From assembly GCA_000934455.1 (NCBI GenBank), contig KN889650.1:11525-44327 (forward strand): a DNA stretch of 32,803 nucleotides, given 5' to 3'. Positions 10,506 to 25,100 of this stretch are shown piece after piece (the first letter of the stretch is position 1; each line of letters starts with the position of its first letter). This DNA comes from Apostichopus parvimensis (taxonomy: Eukaryota; Echinodermata; Holothuroidea; Aspidochirotida; Stichopodidae). Under the pieces are notes generated by a model. The model was not told where the DNA came from. It did no database searches and saw only the letters and a list, made by a program, of their open reading frames with translations. A program made the translations under genes and the position numbers.

Positions 10506-12022
10506 GTTTTGTAATAAGTATTAAAATATTCAAAAATGGTCCAGGCTGTAAATCACTACTGACATTCTGACATATGAAATCAGTATTAACCAAGCTAGGG
10601 AAGATGTTAAACTTTAAATAACAAAAATAATTGTAGCAAAATAAATAATTCATATAAAACTAAAACTGCAACAAACGAAGCATATACAGTATATGATAAC
10701 ATAAAACAATGAGAGAATACCCAGTTCTCATTAATACTCATTCTCCAGTACAAAAAGAGACTAATGATCTATTATGTAATTTGCCTTAACATTTCATACC
10801 TGTGGTGTTAATCAAGTAATTCCTTGGAATAATTTTAAAGGTAACAACCCATAGGGAAAATAATTGCAATATTTTAAAATTTTAATTTGATAATTTTAAT
10901 TTTCTTGAGGTGAGGTGGCTGAAGGGAATTTGGGAGGTGGGGGGGGGGGGGGGGGGTGAGGGAGTAGAGTATTAATAAGTGTTCACTTTCATAAGCTGAA
11001 TAAGGATAATTTAAGTTAAAAACTGAGCACCTCCTATTTTCCTTATTGGTTTAAACCAAAACATTCATTGCCTTCTTTGCAAAAATAATTCTTCATATAC
11101 CACAGATGCAATACTGTCCCTGGAAATATTTTTCGGTGTACTGTTCCTCCTATGTAGAAAAATGTTGACATAATTCACACTTGCATATTGTCATTAGGTA
11201 GCTAATAAATTAATAAATCATAAATATAGGAATGAAAAGAAAAAAAAATGCAAAATATAAAATGAATATTCATCAGCAGCTGGTAGTCCATGATTCATGG
11301 TGAGTAGTAACATGTTAGTGAATAATGGAAGTTGTACAAATATACGTATATATGAAGACAGCAAAATTATAAATCTTAGAGATGTTTTTTTTCCCCCTGA
11401 TTTTGTATACAGAATTAATTCTTTAGTCTCTGATGATACTGCCACAGAACATTCTGCATTGTTATCAAGTTTCAGTAATTGAATAAGTTATATTCATGCT
11501 CCACACATGAAATTATAATACTCCAGTTTAAAAAAAAAAGTATCTTAATTACAGACACAATTTTTTTTTTTTTTCTATCGCAGCATTTTTGGGGTTCATA
11601 TTTCATCTCACCTGAGCTCACTTCCTCCTCTCTACATTATAATTATTCACCAATGGTAACAAGTTTGTGAAAGAAGAGCAACTTTTTGGCAACATTTCAA
11701 TTCCAACGATTAAAAAATAATATGATGATAATATGTCTACATGGGATACCTTTTTTTTAGTGTTCCTCTCTGACTTGCTGTCACTGGGTATCCACAGTTA
11801 TTTTTCCCCCTCCCGACCCCTCCCACCCTCCCCCCTGTTTCTTGTCAGAACATGGTGGATTATCTAACACCCCAATGATTTCCATCAAGATAGGTTAGAT
11901 ACTATTCATGATGACCATCTCCTCCTCATCCTATCAGTAAAATATTTCACTTTTGTCTGCCCAAATTTGGTCACTTCTGTTTAATATCCATTCAAGATAC
12001 AACAATCACTCATTGTTTGATT
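10506..12022. other. Intergenic sequence, no gene seen
   Basis: AT-rich sequence with a long pure G-run near 10938-10957, a T-run near 11562-11574 and a C-rich run near 11808-11837. Short open frames here have no splice or homology support. Confidence 0.45.
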
Positions 12023-12112
12023 GCCATTGTTGTTTGTAAGTCATTGTTGTTTGTAAGTCGTTGTTGTTTGTAAGTCGTTGTTGTTTGTAAGTCATTGTTA
12101 TTTGTGAGTCAT
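12023..12112. repeat. Tandem repeat, 17-bp unit
   Basis: The unit cattgttgtttgtaagt (with gttgttg variants) is repeated about five times head to tail, ending in a diverged copy (cattgttatttgtgagt). It is non-coding. Confidence 0.9.
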
Positions 12113-13011
12113 TGCTTTACAAGTCCTCTATAAAATGATACCACAAGTTACTGGAATTTCATATTCTGTAGCACTTTGCAAAAGAAACAAGTCATCAGTT
12201 ATATAAATCATGAGTAAAATACCCAAAAGAGACTCGAGACCTACAAGTAAAAGATTTTCCTGTTTAAAAATTCCTCGCATGGTTCAATAAGCCAAAGAAA
12301 AAACACAATATGTGCAGCAAAGATATTTCATTTCCATGGAATTGACCTTGGCGGTAAACAGAGGGTCCCTCATCTGAAACTCTTTTTGGCACTAACAAAT
12401 CAGCAGAAAAAAGTTATTTGGCTTGACACAAGGTGAATAGTACAAAGATTTAGCGGGGCTCGCTAGCCAAAATTTGTAACATTTTTTTTTCTGATGCAAG
12501 GTCGATTGAGTGATAATTTCATTAACCTAAGAAGCTTGTTTCCTGGGGCACCTCTTCCGAACAATCCTAAATCCACTGCTGACTTTTAAAGTCTGTATGC
12601 AAATTCTTAACTTTGCAGGAACGTTTCTTTGGCTTCAGAGAGTGAATTTGCAAGACATTACATTGTCAAAGATTCAAGTTACTTTTATCTATTATTTACA
12701 TCTAGAAGTTTTAATGACCGATTATAGTTTGTGCATGTGAATTTGAAAAAAAGAAAAAAAAATAGTCCATTACCAATTTCTTTTAAAAGTGCACAAATTG
12801 CTTTAAAAAGGGAAATATTTCTCCAAATCAATTTTTGTCATGATTTCATTTGAGTAAAGGAAGATTTCAATTATTCTTCATCATAATTATTTTAAAAGGA
12901 AAAATCACGCTTTTAATATTACAAGCTGCAGCAAGTATTAAGGTTTAAAACATATGTTTGCACGACACATTAAAAAAAATAACTCTGTGTTTTTGGCAAT
13001 CCCAGTACAGC
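12113..13011. other. Intergenic sequence including the presumed PPT2 3' untranslated region
   Basis: No exon is seen. The part nearest 13011 should be PPT2 3' untranslated sequence on the minus strand. Confidence 0.5.
12912..12917 (-). promoter_or_regulatory. Candidate PPT2 polyadenylation signal (ATTAAA)
   Basis: On the minus strand ATTAAA lies about 95 bp beyond the PPT2 stop codon. It is the nearest good poly(A) hexamer variant found by eye. The surrounding sequence is AT-rich, so chance occurrence is likely and transcript data are needed to confirm it. Confidence 0.3.
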
Positions 13012-13155
13012 TCACACGAGCCAAGGTTCGATGCAATTGTCAAATACGGTTTGATTTGAGTGCCAATGTGTGTGCTCAACACCACTCATGATGCATTTCT
13101 GCAGGGCATCTCTCTTGTGTAGTGTCTGCAGTCCAAAATAATCTTCTTTGTAAAC
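13012..13155 (-). CDS. PPT2: PPT2 exon 8 (C-terminus with catalytic His)
   Basis: The acceptor is cattttctttttcag and the exon encodes 47 codons plus TGA. It begins [12 protein letters not shown], contains [12 protein letters not shown] with catalytic His281 and a glycosylation sequon at N287, and ends CIEPWLV. The CIEPWL ending is a PPT2 hallmark. The exon starts in phase 0, matching the end of exon 7. Confidence 0.96.
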   Translation of the reverse strand, partial: VYKEDYFGLQTLHKRDALQKCIMSGVEHTHWHSNQTVFDNCIEPWLV

Positions 13156-16100
13156 CTGAAAAAGAAAATGCAAAGTAAATTAAACGACACAGGAACTGTA
13201 CAGTAAAGACCATATAGGTTGACATCAATTCACATACAATTTTTATTTGGTACATATCATGTACTAATGTATGTAATTCTTGTGACCTAGAACTCAAATA
13301 TCAAAATAAAGTGCATCCAGGTGTATGAATGGGGACCAGCCAGATAAACTGTCAGCTGGGCGCTGTTTAGCTGTTGCCGTTTATCTTTGACCGGAGTAAT
13401 ATTGTGATGTGCCTTGGGCAGCGTTATCGGTGGAAGATGTCTGCGATTTATAAATCCTCAATATTATCATTATATCAAATTCATGTCCCTACAAACTTTC
13501 TCTCTCCAGGGAATAATTAGTATTAATTAATATAATTAGAGGGCTTAGAGGGTTTTGAGGGCTCCGAACATCCCCTTACAAAATACAATGTTTCCTGTGT
13601 AAAAAAAAAACACTGCTATACATCTTTGCACTTTGTATAGCAATCTGCCTGTACTGTATAGCATTTTGTGATGCGATACTAGATACTACATTATTCACTG
13701 CACTCTCACTGTCTCAGTTTCTCCTTGACCTTGCTTGCAATCAACTTTCCTTTCAAATGAAAGCAACTTACTAATAAAACTGAAAATCAATTGTTTTTTT
13801 ACAAGTACATTAGTTTCATCTTTGGAATTCTCCTTTCACCTTTGGCAGCAGTTTAATAGAATTAATGATGACTGTTGACATCAAACATTGTGCACTAACA
13901 ACTTTTACCATAGAGTCAGCAGAAATTGCAAACTTGCAGAACAACAAACATCTAATTGTAAGAGGAACAATGAGCTTAAACCCTGCTAGCTTTGCTTTCA
14001 TGTCTTTGTTTTCATTCTTTCATTTCCTTGAAAGTCTTCAAATCAAGTTTTGATTTTGTCACCCCTTTTCACTTCCTCAGTTCCATTACAGTTGACAGTC
14101 TAAGTTGGTTCTAGCAATCGATTAGAAATCGATGAGAAATCTTAAACAAGGATCGGTCAGCTTACCGTTTGATTTTCCATTTCCACGACGTTCAGCTCTT
14201 CATCAAAGAAAGCAAAATGGCTACCAAGTAAAAGGAAAAGAAGACAATGGGATAACAGACAATAGTGTAAACACAACAAATTTGCTTAATTCTTCTTTGC
14301 AATCTGTCTCCAGTGCCATTTTTCTATTAAAACTGATGCCTCTGGTCAAAACTGACCTATAGTTAGGCTGTAAGCAAAAGCCTATAGATTGTGTATGTGT
14401 GTTTGCTTTGATGTTAATATTTACTCAAAATTCTTTGCGAAAGAACCAAAGTACCACATTGTGCTGATATGATTGCAGTTTTAATACCTAGAAGTACTTA
14501 CAGATATTATACAGGTCACCTGAATGGTCATTTACTGTCTTGTCTGTCTTAGATTACAATGGAAACCATCATCAAACTTTAAGGTACAAGTTTCCAACTC
14601 TAGACGCTTGTGTTGTTATAGTACATGTATGGAAAAAGTTAGTACAGAATGATACAGGTAACATACAAGTCAGCTAGCAAATAAACCAATTGTATATATC
14701 TATTGTATTTGCTAAACCATGTCGAACAAAATACGATAACCATAGAGAATAGAGATTGGCTTTCCTGAAAACATCAGGTGACTCAAAACATTTCACCAGC
14801 CTAGGGTTCTCATTCTGTTCAATGCTAACAGTACTAAAGAATTCTCAAAAGAGACAGAAACTTTAGCCTCCATGCACTTGTCCGTCTGTATGAAAACTGT
14901 GTTTGAGAAAGGAAGTTTGTAAGAGGTGGAGTTGACATTCTATCCATGTAGACGGAAATAAACTGACATCAAATTATAAAATGTATGTGCATAGGGAGAA
15001 GACGTAGAGAATGATTACAGGTTTCCCTCAATACAATAAAAAGAATACTTGGTATGAATATTTAGCCTTCTGTTGAATATTGTGCAGCTGCACTAAGCAT
15101 GGCATCATGATGGTAATACATGACCTTACATACAAGGTGGGGAAGGAGGGTGGGGTAAGGGTGGGGGGTTGGAGATGAGAATATAGCTAGTTTGGCAATT
15201 AGTGCCATTTTGATCTCTGGCTCCTTCCTGGTTAAGATCTTTTTCAGACAAGGGCTCTAAAATAATTACAGAAGCATGACATATGTTCATACTCTGAATC
15301 AGTCTCAGCTTTATCAATAATTAAAATCTGAAAATTTCAGTCAATGAAAGTCCGCATTCCTTTGAGATTTATTTCAAACACTCTAGATGAGTTTCTGCAA
15401 TATGAGTATTATAAACATATCAGTGCATTTAATTTGGTTGCCTTTAGTGGGCACACTATTGCACACAATTGCCAATATAAATCTAGTAAATTTCAACATA
15501 TGACGACATCAAAATAACAGCTGTGATCAGCCGAAATATAATTTTCCTGTAAAATGCCTAGATGTCTGTTATCATTTTCTCTAGATCTACAAACTTGCTA
15601 AAAACTCAGTTTACAGTTTGTATACAACACCATCCTCATGTTACCTATGCTACCTTGAAGTGTTGTAGTTTGTATACTCTGTACAACACCATCCTCATGT
15701 TACCCTATGCTACCTCAAAGTGTTGTAGTTTTTATACTCTGTACAACACCATCCTCATGTTACCTTTGCTACCTCAAAGTGTTGAAGGAAGCACACAGAG
15801 TTACCCTGAGATATAGCCATGTGTACAAATCCTATATCATGACGTGTATAAGACTTGTATGTTTGGCAGACTGTGTGAATGTATGGTTCAGTCTTAAAGG
15901 TAGCACACTTAGATTCTTACACAGCAATTCCTTTCACACAGCTTCATGAAACCAAAGTGGTCTGCAACCAATGACCCTTGTGGGAGCTTAAAGAAGAAGA
16001 ACCCAATTTCTAATAGGTTAGGTTTTTATTCAAACATTGTACCTTGTAAATTAATGCAATGAAACAATATTAAATCTATGGTTAGACAGGTATAGTGACA

Positions 16101-19100
16101 ACAGCATATTACTGAATCTCAGCAGGAGTGAACCTAACTATTGAAGTTATGACCTAACACCAGGTCACAGATATAAGATGACCACAGCTGTGTAGACTCT
16201 TAGGACCCATACCTTGATTGCCATGGTGTGATGACCCCATCATCTGGACCGCTGATCATAACCAATTTTTTTATTCGGATAAAATTTTTCTTCCATTCTG
16301 AAAAAAAGAAGAAAAAAAGGAGGTATGAAAATTTAACTAAACACATGACCTGATAACATAACTTGAGAAAGTTTCACCGCAAAGAAATGTAAACACTAAA
16401 TATACATACTTTGTATTTCGTTGCAGCTTTTCCATTCCAGATAAAAAAGTTCTTCAACCACCCAGACCATTTGGGCACAAAATATTAGCAAATATTAAGC
16501 ACATCATTAGCACAGTGTTAAAACAACACAGGGAGGCACAAACACCATGTAGAGAGGGAGGGGATGGGGGTAGGGGATGTGTGAGGGGGGCTAGAAACAT
16601 CCATCATGCCAATTCTCAAATAAATTGATCAGAACTTAATGAAATTCTTAAGGTTTCCATTAGAAACTGAACGAACTACTAGGTGTGATCACAGGATTTG
16701 CAAAATTTGAGATATTGTTTGTAAGAGTCTGATTAGACCAAGGGTGGGCAACCTTTTTGAATGAATGGGCCAGATATAAGGAGTGAAAAATTGACTGGGC
16801 CGCACCTCACCAACAACCTGCTTTTGATTCCAAACCTTTGATTCCGAAGCTTTCAGGCAATAGGTGTGTGTACTTAATCTGTATTCACAAAAACATAATG
16901 TCAGTGCAGTACAGTTGATAATTAATGGGGATAATAGGCCTACCTGACAGCATCATTAGTGACGATAAATTATAAGCAGCTACCTCGTTTATTGTGATGA
17001 TGTAAAATAGATTGACTTTTTTCTTTTTCTTGAGATATCTCACGGGCCACAAAAAAATCACTGGCGGGTCGCATGTGGCCCGCGGGCCATAGACCGTTGC
17101 CCCCCCCCCCCAGATTCATAAATCCTGAATGCTGTGACTCACATGGAAATACAAAATGCCATAACTTTTGAAATGTCAAGAGTCTTCTAACTTGTTTACT
17201 GTTTCACAAAATGTTTAATTAAGACACATAAAATGACTTACAATATTTGTGATATATCGGGTCATATGTTAAAACCAAAACTGTCATAAGTTGGACATCA
17301 AAGCAATGACATGTCCAATCTATATTTGATGTCGAACCAGCCGAATAACAACAAATTTAAATCTATCGGTTGGAATTGGAGATGTACAGCTTGTCATGGT
17401 CAGTGGAGTTGACTATGTACTGAGAGCGAGTTTAAATGCATAACAGCATTCTGTGCATACATATTACCCACACCTGGGAATCTGTTCACAATGTTCTCAA
17501 ACAATTTCGGGACTTCATTAAGTTTTAGGTTGTTTCTCATAAAATATTGAAAATTCTCTATGCTCAATGTTTGCAACACTGCTACTCAATGTGTGTGCAT
17601 CTTGTGTACCAATTTGCCCATTTAGCCTCATACTGTGCCTGCGATAGCAGATAAAATATCCCCTGTTTGATGTTATAAAACATATATATCCAAGCCAGAG
17701 CCAAACGCTATGCACAAAGTTCAATGATGATGACAGTTTATATTTCATCCCAGCCCATCTTCCCATACTGTATAGTAGAGTGCTATGTCTGCCTCTTACC
17801 GGTACTGTTCACGTTCGTTGTTTGGTTGTTCAGTACAGCCAGAAAAATGCTTTTTTCTATGAATAGGTCCTGATGCTGTGGATCTGTGGTAAATGAGAGG
17901 TAGAAAAGTTTTAAAAATAACGAAACAAAAAACCAATAAAACTTTATTTTACAATAGTTCAAACATTGGTCCGCTGTGACCTGGCTGTCAAACAAACTAG
18001 AATTGAGGGGACCTGAGATGTAAGGCAATTGGAAAGGGGGGGAGGGTGGGGGAGGGGGTTAAAGAGCTGTATGAAGCTACTGCTAGCCAGTTTGTTTGTT
18101 TCACATCAAATGCAGTTTAATAAAGTTCAACAAATATTGTGTCAGCAACAAAGATATTTACAATACAGCATTTTTTAAGGAACTGAAACTGAAAAATGAT
18201 CTTGGAATCAAAAGTGAGTGTCTGGCTTCTGTCTTCCCCTTTGAGTATATCGTTTCTGTTTGTGTTTCCGTGTTTGGCGAATCTAACCCAAATAGTAATT
18301 ACCGAATTTGCGATCTGCGTTATAGTAATTGCAAACTTTTCAATCTACAGTCCCCCTCACTATTTTGCAAGATCGGTAAGAGTGACACCATAGTGTGTGA
18401 GTGACACCTTTCGGTGTAAGAGTGACACCTTTTGGGAAACCATAAAGAATGCAAATTGATTAAGAAATCTACTGACTAAATTCAAGTTCCTACTTTTCCC
18501 GTTTTCATGATTTACAGCACACATCAGTTACTGTACAGGATATATGGGAGCAGCCCAAAAAATATTTACTGATAATAAGCAGTAACACAGGGGAATTTTT
18601 TTCCTGTCAATTGTTTACCAAGCTTGTCTAATGTGCCTGAATTTCAAAGCCTGTGAGTAGTTCCTTTATTATACAAAGAAAGTTGGTTTGTCCGTATTAA
18701 ATCTCTGTAAACAGTCTAGTAATTAAGGGTAATTTCTGTTGAACTTCATATGGTTCAACCTAGACATTACAGTCGATGATAATGGCTAAATATCAATTTA
18801 ACTGTGTGTAAAGCGATATATCCATCCCTGACTTTGAGAGCTTTGAGGAAGTAAGACAACTCCCAGCCTGACATTTCAAACGATAACAACAATTAGGAAG
18901 TACTTCTTGTGACACTATTTTTAGAGTTTTAGTTTTTAAAGTTCTAAGTTTGTTTCAGTTTCAGGAATAGAGCAAACATGTACACAGTAATGTCTATGAC
19001 CATCAGAAACATGAGAATGTCCAACAGAATCATACATAGCATATTGGGAAAATCCAGCAGAAACATACATAGCATGTTGGGAACGTCCAACAGAAACATG

Positions 19101-22100
19101 GATACTGTAGCATTGGCCATTTTTCAAAATGGTATATAGCTTTGGGATTTATGTCTAACATGAAAATACTGAATGTCCAAGTAGAACATACAACACCATG
19201 GCAATGTGAATTGAAACATATGTATTTATTGATACATTAGCATTGTCAATCACAAACATGTACATGAAATGGGCAATGTGCAAGAAGAACACATTGAAAT
19301 GGCAATGTCCAACCAAAACATAAAATACACAACAGAGTAATGTCCAACAAGTATATATATATACACAGACAAGACAATGTCCAACTGGAATATATGCATA
19401 CCACCATTGACAATGTTCAATCTAAACATTGTACACATTATTTGCAATACTGACTTGTTGGTCAGTTAGTCTGTATTTAACAAACTATTTATAATACACC
19501 CTTCTTGAGGTTAGTACAGTATATCTCATTGATTTACTACATTGATTAATTAACTAATTAAGCAGATATCAACCGGCAAGTAGAATCAGTATGTATATTG
19601 AAAGAAGGCTAACATACTTATCAGGTCAGTTTTTTTCTTTTAAAATGGCCTTGTTACACATTTTCTCAATTTGATCTTCACGCTATAGTTGGCAAGTGAG
19701 GACCGTAAAAAATATTGGCTAATATCTTTGGTGAGTTAACATTAATTTTTATTGTTGATTCAAAGAAAGAACAGTATTAAAGTAATTATAACCTTATGAT
19801 CTAATTTTTTAAAGCTTTCACAAGATCCAAAAGATCTTCAGAATTAATCTGAAGTGTTTATTTTTATGCCTTTTGAAAAGATTCACATTATAACTTGCAA
19901 TTTTCTGAGTGGAACATCGAAAGAAAAATTTAACACCGTTCTTTTCCTGAAAGCACAAGTCATCAAAACGTTTATTCTACTTCGGCGAAATAATGGCTAT
20001 TTTGCAACCCATTTAGAAATGACCGTTAAAAATGACAAAAAACAAAACTGTTTGAAAAGGAAAGGGGAAGAAAGAGTTGCAGAACCGTCACAGTACCAAC
20101 TCTGCACTATCAAATAACTATACCATTACTGTCATTGTTACGACGTATCACTATACCTTGTTAAAGGCATTGAAGACTCGCCCCAAACCGCGTGCTGCCA
20201 TCTGAAAAAGTTAACTTTCCGTTGCTTGCAAGTGACCTTTTGTTCGTGTCGCTACAAAATGCAGACAGTACAGTAATGAAACGTGATACCTTGTTAGTTA
20301 TCTTTAGCTGGACCTGAGATGTCCATCGCTGTATTGTTTGTACACCGTGCTGTGGGTATTGTCCGCAGCTGTATGTACTGACTATACACTAGTGTCTAAT
20401 TACCAATGGTAGCAAGCTGTGTGTGTATTTTCTGCGATCGATGGTGGTGTCTAACACTTTTGTTACACCTCACTAGGTCAGATTACCGGTATTAGACGTT
20501 TCTTTTTGCGCGAGTCTTCACACCCTTTAAAGTCACAAAAACCATGTCCCATCTCTAAAACTTCCACTGTAAGCAAGTTTGGAATTGATTGTCCCTCAAA
20601 GAGATGTTTGTCTTGTCTGTAGTCAATGTGTCAAGATGTGTGTTTGTGCTAAACGAAACCTCACAGCCAAGCTGCTAAAGGCAAAGTTTGGATATCTCTT
20701 GACTTCATGCCTATTATGACACTTTTGCAAACTAAAACAAGCGAGGCATTTTCAACGATTTATATCAGCCATACTTTTCGCACTTTTTCTAGGCAGTTTT
20801 TCATGATTCATTTTTTTCATTCCTTCATTTTTAATGAACGTAAGCAACCGAGTAAAACCGCATTTTCAAAATATCGGTTTTTCGGTTAAATAGGAGAAAG
20901 GTTTAGCATGCAGCCTTAAATCTAGGTAGATTCCTCTTTGTGTCATCTTAATATCGTGTGCACTTACCATTCCAGTACTGACAGACAGATAGGTGATCTT
21001 GACCTATGCTTTCGTAACAAAACCTGTTGATCAAAGAAACAATTTTGAAAGGTAGAAAATTCATGCCAAATCAATGATCATGATTGCGAAAGTGTCTGTG
21101 GGATCCAGACAGGATGTAGGATGGCATATATGGTAACTTTGCTATGCTAAGCAAATAAACATTATTTGTTTATAAAAACAAATAAACATTATTATAACAG
21201 CATTGATTTTGTGCAGTGGTTTAGTTTTATCCTTTGGCTATGTGATTTCAACAATACTCATCAGGTTCCACCAGAATGAGATTTATAGCTGTAAAGGTCT
21301 TTGACAGTCGATGGAAGGAAAATCTAGCATATGTGCATTAATTTCTACGGAAAGATTCCGGCAAATGGGTAAAATCATTTGTTAAAGTGCCTCATACCAA
21401 ATTGATGTTTCCTTTTAGCACTGTATTAATTTAAACTTGTTTTTTTTCAAGACTGCTAGGATTACGACTATCTTTGAAAAAAATAGGTCACAATTTTAGT
21501 GACCGCAGCTACAGTGTCTATCAGTGCAGCTATGTATGTACGAAGGTACGTACAGTAAATGGGGCCACACGAAGTTACTGATCTACTACCTTTAATAGTG
21601 ACACCATTCGCTTCTCATAACAAAAGAAAATAAGGAACATGCCATGCTCTTCAAGTATTACAATAGGCCCACTCTGCACCTCAGTCAGGGATTCAATTGT
21701 TTTTCTTTTTTCTGTTCTTTTTTTTCTTTCACTTTTAGTCTGATTAGTTTTTTTTTGGGGGGGGGGAGGGGAGTTTCAATCCAAAACTGTGAAATATTAC
21801 TTCCTTAAACTGAAAATACAGAAAACATAACAATAAGAGACAATTTATGGGGAAATGAAAGAATTGCTGAACTGTGAAGAGACAGGAGGAAGTTGACACT
21901 TAAAACAAAGTTGAAGAAATAAACTGAGAAAAAAGGGAAAAGCAGAAAAGATGAAGTTCAGTTGAATTGTTCACTAAAGACACTGCTAATGTAAACAAAC
22001 TTCAGTCCACTTAAGAAAATAATTATTTACAGCCTAACTGTTTCAGAAGCTCTGACCCTTCAGCAAACTACTCATTTGTTTTTTGGTTTTTTTTTCTCTC

Positions 22101-25100
22101 TGTATAGAATTCTCTGAAAGTTGACCTGAAGTCACAATCTTTATCTAGTGATTGCTACACTATAATAGACAAAGGTGACCTTGATTGGCACTCATAATGA
22201 CTGCCAGTGTAGAGTGTTAAACACTACACTCTTAATGTGAACTTCAGTAAGCTCTACCACATGTTTGCACACAACCTCAACTGTGTCAAGTACAAAGATT
22301 GGCATTGTTTATAGAACAATAGCATCATAAGTTTATCCTTATCAAGTGAAACAAGCTAATCACCATGTGTGTATTGTATTAACCACTTTGTGTCGCTTCA
22401 TAGATCTGTCAAAGTTTGAGGCAGGTGGAAATATTGAAGTTTTCAGTTTTTCTGTAATTTAATGAATTTCCTCTTCAACTACAGTTAAGTTACTTCACAG
22501 TGTGTACACTTCCTACATATATTTGCATTTGTTTTGTATTCTGACTGAGGACTTGAACAAAAGAATTCCAGCTCCTCGGTTGTGATTTCTAAAGAATCAC
22601 CACGTCCTCGGAAGAATTCTATTGTATGGGGTATTGTAAAGGTTAGGGTACGTGGATTTGAACAATGGAAAATACAATGGGGTCCTCGGTCTGGATGTAA
22701 TACAAACATGTGTGTTCTAGGATGTGTTACAGACTGTTGATTTTTGTTGTGTGAGTGTTGTGTTGTGCTACTGTTGAAATTCAAAGCTGGTGTCTCTCAC
22801 ATCCAAAAGGTTATATGCTAAAGTTATCACCTGTTTAATTGAAAGGGAAAATTTCACATCTTTTAGAAATTGCATGTACACCTACTTTGTTGCCATGGAC
22901 TGATTCAAGAATCATAAAGTCGATCCACGCCTAGAAAATATCACAGATCTACTTCCTTATGATGGCTTTTTTATATTATTTCCTCCTTTGTCATATTATT
23001 AGGTTATTAGGTTGAATCAGCAGGATAACACCATAAAATCCCACACAAATATTACTCAATTTCAAGAATTACAAGAATAATAAAAGTCGATCCAGGCCTA
23101 GAAAATATCACAGATCTACTTCCTTATGATTGCTTTGTGATATATTTCCTCCTATTATTAGGTATAATCAGCAGGGGAACTATTACCAAGGATAACACCA
23201 TAAAATCCCACACAAATATTACTCAATTTCAGCCACTTTCAAAAGGGCTAGGGATTATTTTACTACTTGTATAAGAAATGTTTTGACCACCAAACAAAGC
23301 AGACTGCACATAAAAGTTTCTGCTCAGGTGTACTTGTAAAGCAATTAGACATTTTGTCACCTCTTTTTCTTCTACTTTTTAATATGAATTGAATACTAAG
23401 CTACTCCACACAAACAAACGGGATTGCTACACTTACAATAGGTTTCGCTTCTACAGTAGTTCCTGTTTCAATTCCTGTCAGCTACTAACTTTTCCCAAAA
23501 TAGTCTGAATATCTGAAGGGCACTCAAAACAGAACTACCAGTTTTGTGATGCAACTGTTTTGATGTCAATTTCAGAATTTGGGCTTTATTCCTACTGAAG
23601 CTGGCTGATTCCAAAATGAATGAACTGTAAGATGAGTCCAGATCACTAAATAGAAACACATTTTGTTGAGCACTATGTTTCCCAGGTCCTGTGCCATACT
23701 AGCCTGCATGGTGCAGGATGCTGCTGGTCATAGTTGGTGCAGGTAAATTTATACTATAAGAGTACAACTATATAGAAGGAAAGATCCAAATCTGATCAAT
23801 GATGACAATCTGATCAGAAAACCGAGTCGACTTTCACACTACGGCTAACAGGTGTGAAATAGAAGTTAATTATCATATCCAGATATGAGAAACAGAATGA
23901 AATCTTCTTATTTCTTTGTCTCCTTAGAAAGGAGCATCCACACGGAAAACAACATGATTCAGCAATTATTAGTCCTAAAATTATACATGCCTGCATGTTT
24001 GCAAGGGTGCAAAGGAAATCCAGTGGTTTCAGTCTTGGAAATCTTTTAGCCAAATTTAATATCAAGTCATATCTCTTCCATTTAAATGTTGTTCCCTGTA
24101 AATCTTTAGCCACATTTAACATCTAATTATACTTGTTCCTTTTAAGTCTGTTCTTAGTAAATCAATGATTAAGATCAAGTTGTTACTCTGTTTATAACCA
24201 CTCAGCATGTACACAACTGTCATTAACCAAAACATTTCAAAGATACACGCCATGAAATGCAAATGTGGATAACAAGTTAAAGAACCTACTTGTAAATCTC
24301 TTTTCTGAATTGCGGTGGCACAAATTTGAAGACATTAGTGTCCCCAAACTGGCCCATCAGGGGTGACGATAGGGCGATAAAAGTATTGACATTGTGGTCG
24401 GGAATCGTGGAGAGTACACCTCTGCAGATGACCCCACCTGTTAAAAAGAAGAGGGCAAAAGAAGGTACAAAATTAGCATGAGACTGTCTGAAGTGGAACA
24501 CACAGTGATGCCAGAAACTGGGCATATATAGTTGGTTACATGTGAATTGTTTGTTTGGTTTTTTTTAATAAGTAAATCCTAATGAATGACTATCGTGAAT
24601 GCGACCAGCTTTGATATTTTCTTGAAATGGAAGGAAACACTGAAATGGAGACGAGAAAATTATAAAATTAATGAAATGTGTCTGACTGCAACATTTCAAC
24701 AATAGACATGTCAAATCTTACAGAACATTTTTCCAATACTATACACTCTGTTTAAAACAGACCCACCAACTGATGTCACAAAGTTGAACTCCTTATATAT
24801 AGTGTAAGTAAACAGTACGATATATGTATCAGTTTTGCACCCTTGGCGTTCCAAGGGACTTCCCTGGACACTTCCCTGAATGGTCCAGAACTTTCTACAG
24901 CTTCGCTTCACTGTATATTAGTGAATCACTCCTTCGAAGATGCAAGAAACATCCAGAATATGTGTTCCTAATTTTGTAAATTAGTTGTATAAATCGTTCC
25001 AGTGGAGTAGGCCAGAAACATACAGAATATAGCTGAACTGGTATAAATGCTTGGATCTTCACTCAAGCAAGAGAAAGATTAATATCACCCGCAGAAGACT

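Noticed and set aside
15562..15949. Two overlapping repetitive open frames
   Set aside because: They arise from the 59-60 bp tandem repeat within PPT2 intron 6.
18936..19447. Minus-strand frames with periodic peptides
   Set aside because: The periodicity comes from the degenerate satellite, and stops interrupt the frame between parts.
22485..22784. 99-codon minus-strand open frame
   Set aside because: It lies in PPT2 intron 3, has no PPT2 similarity and lacks matching splice sites. The real exon 4 is at 20968-21023.
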